Below are positions 62,341 to 64,000 of a DNA stretch of 64,000 nt, one piece after another; within the stretch, counting starts at the first letter, position 1, and each line of letters starts with the position of its first letter. The position numbers and the translations under genes are program-made. The notes under the pieces were generated by a model that did not search any database, was not told where the DNA came from, and saw only the letters and a list, made by a program, of their open reading frames with translations. Origin of the DNA: Mortierella alpina (lineage: Eukaryota; Mortierellomycota; Mortierellomycetes; Mortierellales; Mortierellaceae); contig JANATF010000011.1 of the NCBI GenBank assembly GCA_029449245.1, positions 1,302,001 to 1,366,000 on the forward strand. Direction: 5' to 3'.

Positions 62341-64000
62341 GGCTGTAGGAAGCAGAAGGTGGAGGAGACAGAAGAGACGACAACAAGATAGAAAGGGAGA
62401 GGCAGAGAGAGAAAGCGAGGCAAAGAGAGCGAGTGACCCAATCCACCCTGACCTGGTCAGTTGAGGAAGAAGATCAGCTGGAGAGTCAGAGAGAGAGACA
62501 GAGAGAGTGAAAGAGAGAGAGAGTGAGTGAGAGAGAGTGGGTGAGTGAAAGTGAGTGAGTGGGTGAGTGAGTGAAGGGATGAAGAGAGAAGAGAGAAGAG
62601 AGAAGTGAGGTATGGAGGAGAAGAGGACAAAGGACGAGGACGAGGACGAGTGCGAAGAAGAGAGAGAGAAAGAGACAAAAGCGAATCGATGGATGAGGCA
62701 ATAAAGAAACAAAGTTTTTTTGTGTGGGTGCTGTCATGAAAAAAAAGAAAATACAGCACCGACTGACTGCCTGTGCACTGTGTGTGGCCCCGCACACGCC
62801 ATTCTGCCTCGTTTGCCAGGGCTTGGCCTCTCAGTGCTGAGTTTGGATTTCATGTAATACAGTACGACAGTACGGTACGACAATAAGGTCCAAAAGGGCA
62901 AACAGGAATCCAGTTCTCCCTTACAGGACACAGCAGCCGTGCTGGCCAGTGCCTCGCGCTGGAGCCAGACGGAATGGGACGTGCGTGTGCGCCAGGCCGG
63001 ATCAGCATCGAACCGTCATTCACCAGGCAATCCCAAAGGCCTCCTTATCAGTCGCCTTCTCCGGCACTCTTCCTTTGGTCCCTTTTTTTTTTCTTGTTTT
63101 TTTCCCTTGCGACTGTACCGCACCGTCATTGACATGCAGACCTAGAGCTGTGTGTGTGTGGCTGACCAGCATGAAAATTCAGGAGACAAAGCACAGAGAG
63201 ACAGAGAAGACAGAGACAAGACAGAGAGAAGACAAAGAGGAGAGAAGGGATGCGATACTCTCTGTTCAGGTGCAGTTGTGAGGAGGGGAGAGAACCATGG
63301 GCACATACGAGAGAAGGAGAAAAACTGCCAGGAACAGTGTCGACAGCATGGAATAGCGTCCGAGTCCACGAGAGCCCGCACTGTCGTCATTTCAGAGTCC
63401 AAGACGCAGTGGATCGGTCAAGCTCTCCAGAAGATTGTTCGACAGAGGCGAGGCAGCGGAGGACAAGGTTTGTGGGCGCGTGCAGCGCTCCAGCAGTAAA
63501 TCACGTTTTTTTCAGTCCTCGATGGCCCGTTGCTAAAAAAGCAGCCGCTGTCGTGTGCGCTGACGAGAGCCCGGTATGGCCTCGCGAGGCATGCGGCTCA
63601 CTGTCATCGCTCTTGGCCTCTGTGGTCGGAGGCCTTATTTCCCAGGGAACAACCTTTTTCACCTGCCCAATAAAGTACTTTTTAGTACCTCCGCAACCCA
63701 CTGGCACTCCCATTGTATGAACACGCAGTGAGCAGAGTGCGCCCAATCGTGTCCTCAGTGCCCTGCAGCCTGCGCGGTAAAATACAAAAGTGGCCTCGCT
63801 TTGTCTGATCAGCCAGCAGCCAGATGCTCTAAAGCTTACCAGAGCCGGGACACTGACAACAACACAGTGCTCGCGTTTGAAAATAGATCTGTCTCCAATG
63901 GTTTCTCCGCAGTGCCACTGAGTCGCCAACACCTACCTGGGGTCGAGACCATCGCCAGCGACAGATCTCGTCCCCGGCAAAGATCGATCATGTCGGAGCC
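62341..64000. other. Leader/promoter of the RRM gene and right edge
   Basis: On the minus strand 62400-62710 is almost purely pyrimidine (CTCT, TCACT repeats), likely the 5' leader. From 62730 to 64000 no confident gene is present; frames at 62949-63281, 63250-63720 and 63501-63932 lack domains. A GA-rich block lies at about 63180-63250 (ACAGAGA repeats). Confidence 0.5.

Noticed and set aside
61969-62464. Plus-strand frames opposite the N-terminus of the RRM gene
   Set aside because: Shadows of the Ser/Asn-rich coding sequence; no domain on the plus strand.

Overview
The window reads as nuclear DNA of an early-diverging filamentous fungus, most consistent with Mortierellomycota or Mucoromycota (a Mortierella or Linnemannia type); this assignment is inferred, not searched. 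The reasons are multi-exon genes with short GT-AG introns, fungal-type housekeeping proteins (eEF2, eL15, AP-1 mu, polyprenol reductase, a secreted chitinase), and retention of genes lost from yeasts (NELF-A, kaptin, TMEM135). All gene models were assembled by hand from open frames, splice signals and reading-frame phase; there is no transcript evidence.

Left and middle part (1-40.99 kb) is a dense housekeeping region. In order: SET-domain protein, SAP30 (-), kaptin (+), eEF2 (-), a PC-esterase-like membrane protein (+), TMEM135 (-), AP-1 mu (+), a CENP-B/Tc5-type DNA-binding protein (-), ARL2 (-), NF-YB (-), a 2-oxodicarboxylate carrier (+), NELF-A (+), CMC2 (-), eL15 (+), a GH18 chitinase (+), a cold-shock-domain protein (+), CMC4 (-) and polyprenol reductase (-). 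The genes are not operons. Several are divergent pairs that may share promoters (SAP30/kaptin, eEF2/PC-esterase, TMEM135/AP-1 mu, NF-YB/carrier, CMC2/eL15). Three proteins act in transcription (SAP30 in Sin3 deacetylase, NF-YB in the CCAAT factor, NELF-A in pausing), two are twin-CX9C mitochondrial proteins (CMC2, CMC4), and kaptin is a KICSTOR (TORC1) subunit.

Right part (about 41-59.8 kb) is accessory and relic-rich. It holds a ubiquitin-protease Cys-box fragment, then a 5.2 kb six-exon locus that joins an N-terminal XPG/FEN1-like nuclease domain to a C-terminal TnpB/Fanzor-like RuvC nuclease. This locus carries an apparent in-frame stop and a frameshift, and two hairpins follow its stop codon directly. 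Next come a small cysteine-rich secreted protein, a tandem series of decayed and intact F-box/LRR genes, two divergently transcribed secreted proteins that share a 33-residue motif, a disordered protein, and about 4 kb with no confident gene.

The last part (59.9-64 kb) holds a Whi3-like protein with two RRMs, a very pyrimidine-rich leader, and gene-free sequence to the window edge.

The most interesting item is the XPG-Fanzor fusion with its candidate guide-RNA hairpins. Next are the paired secreted proteins with a shared motif, the catalytically altered PC-esterase, and fungal NELF-A.
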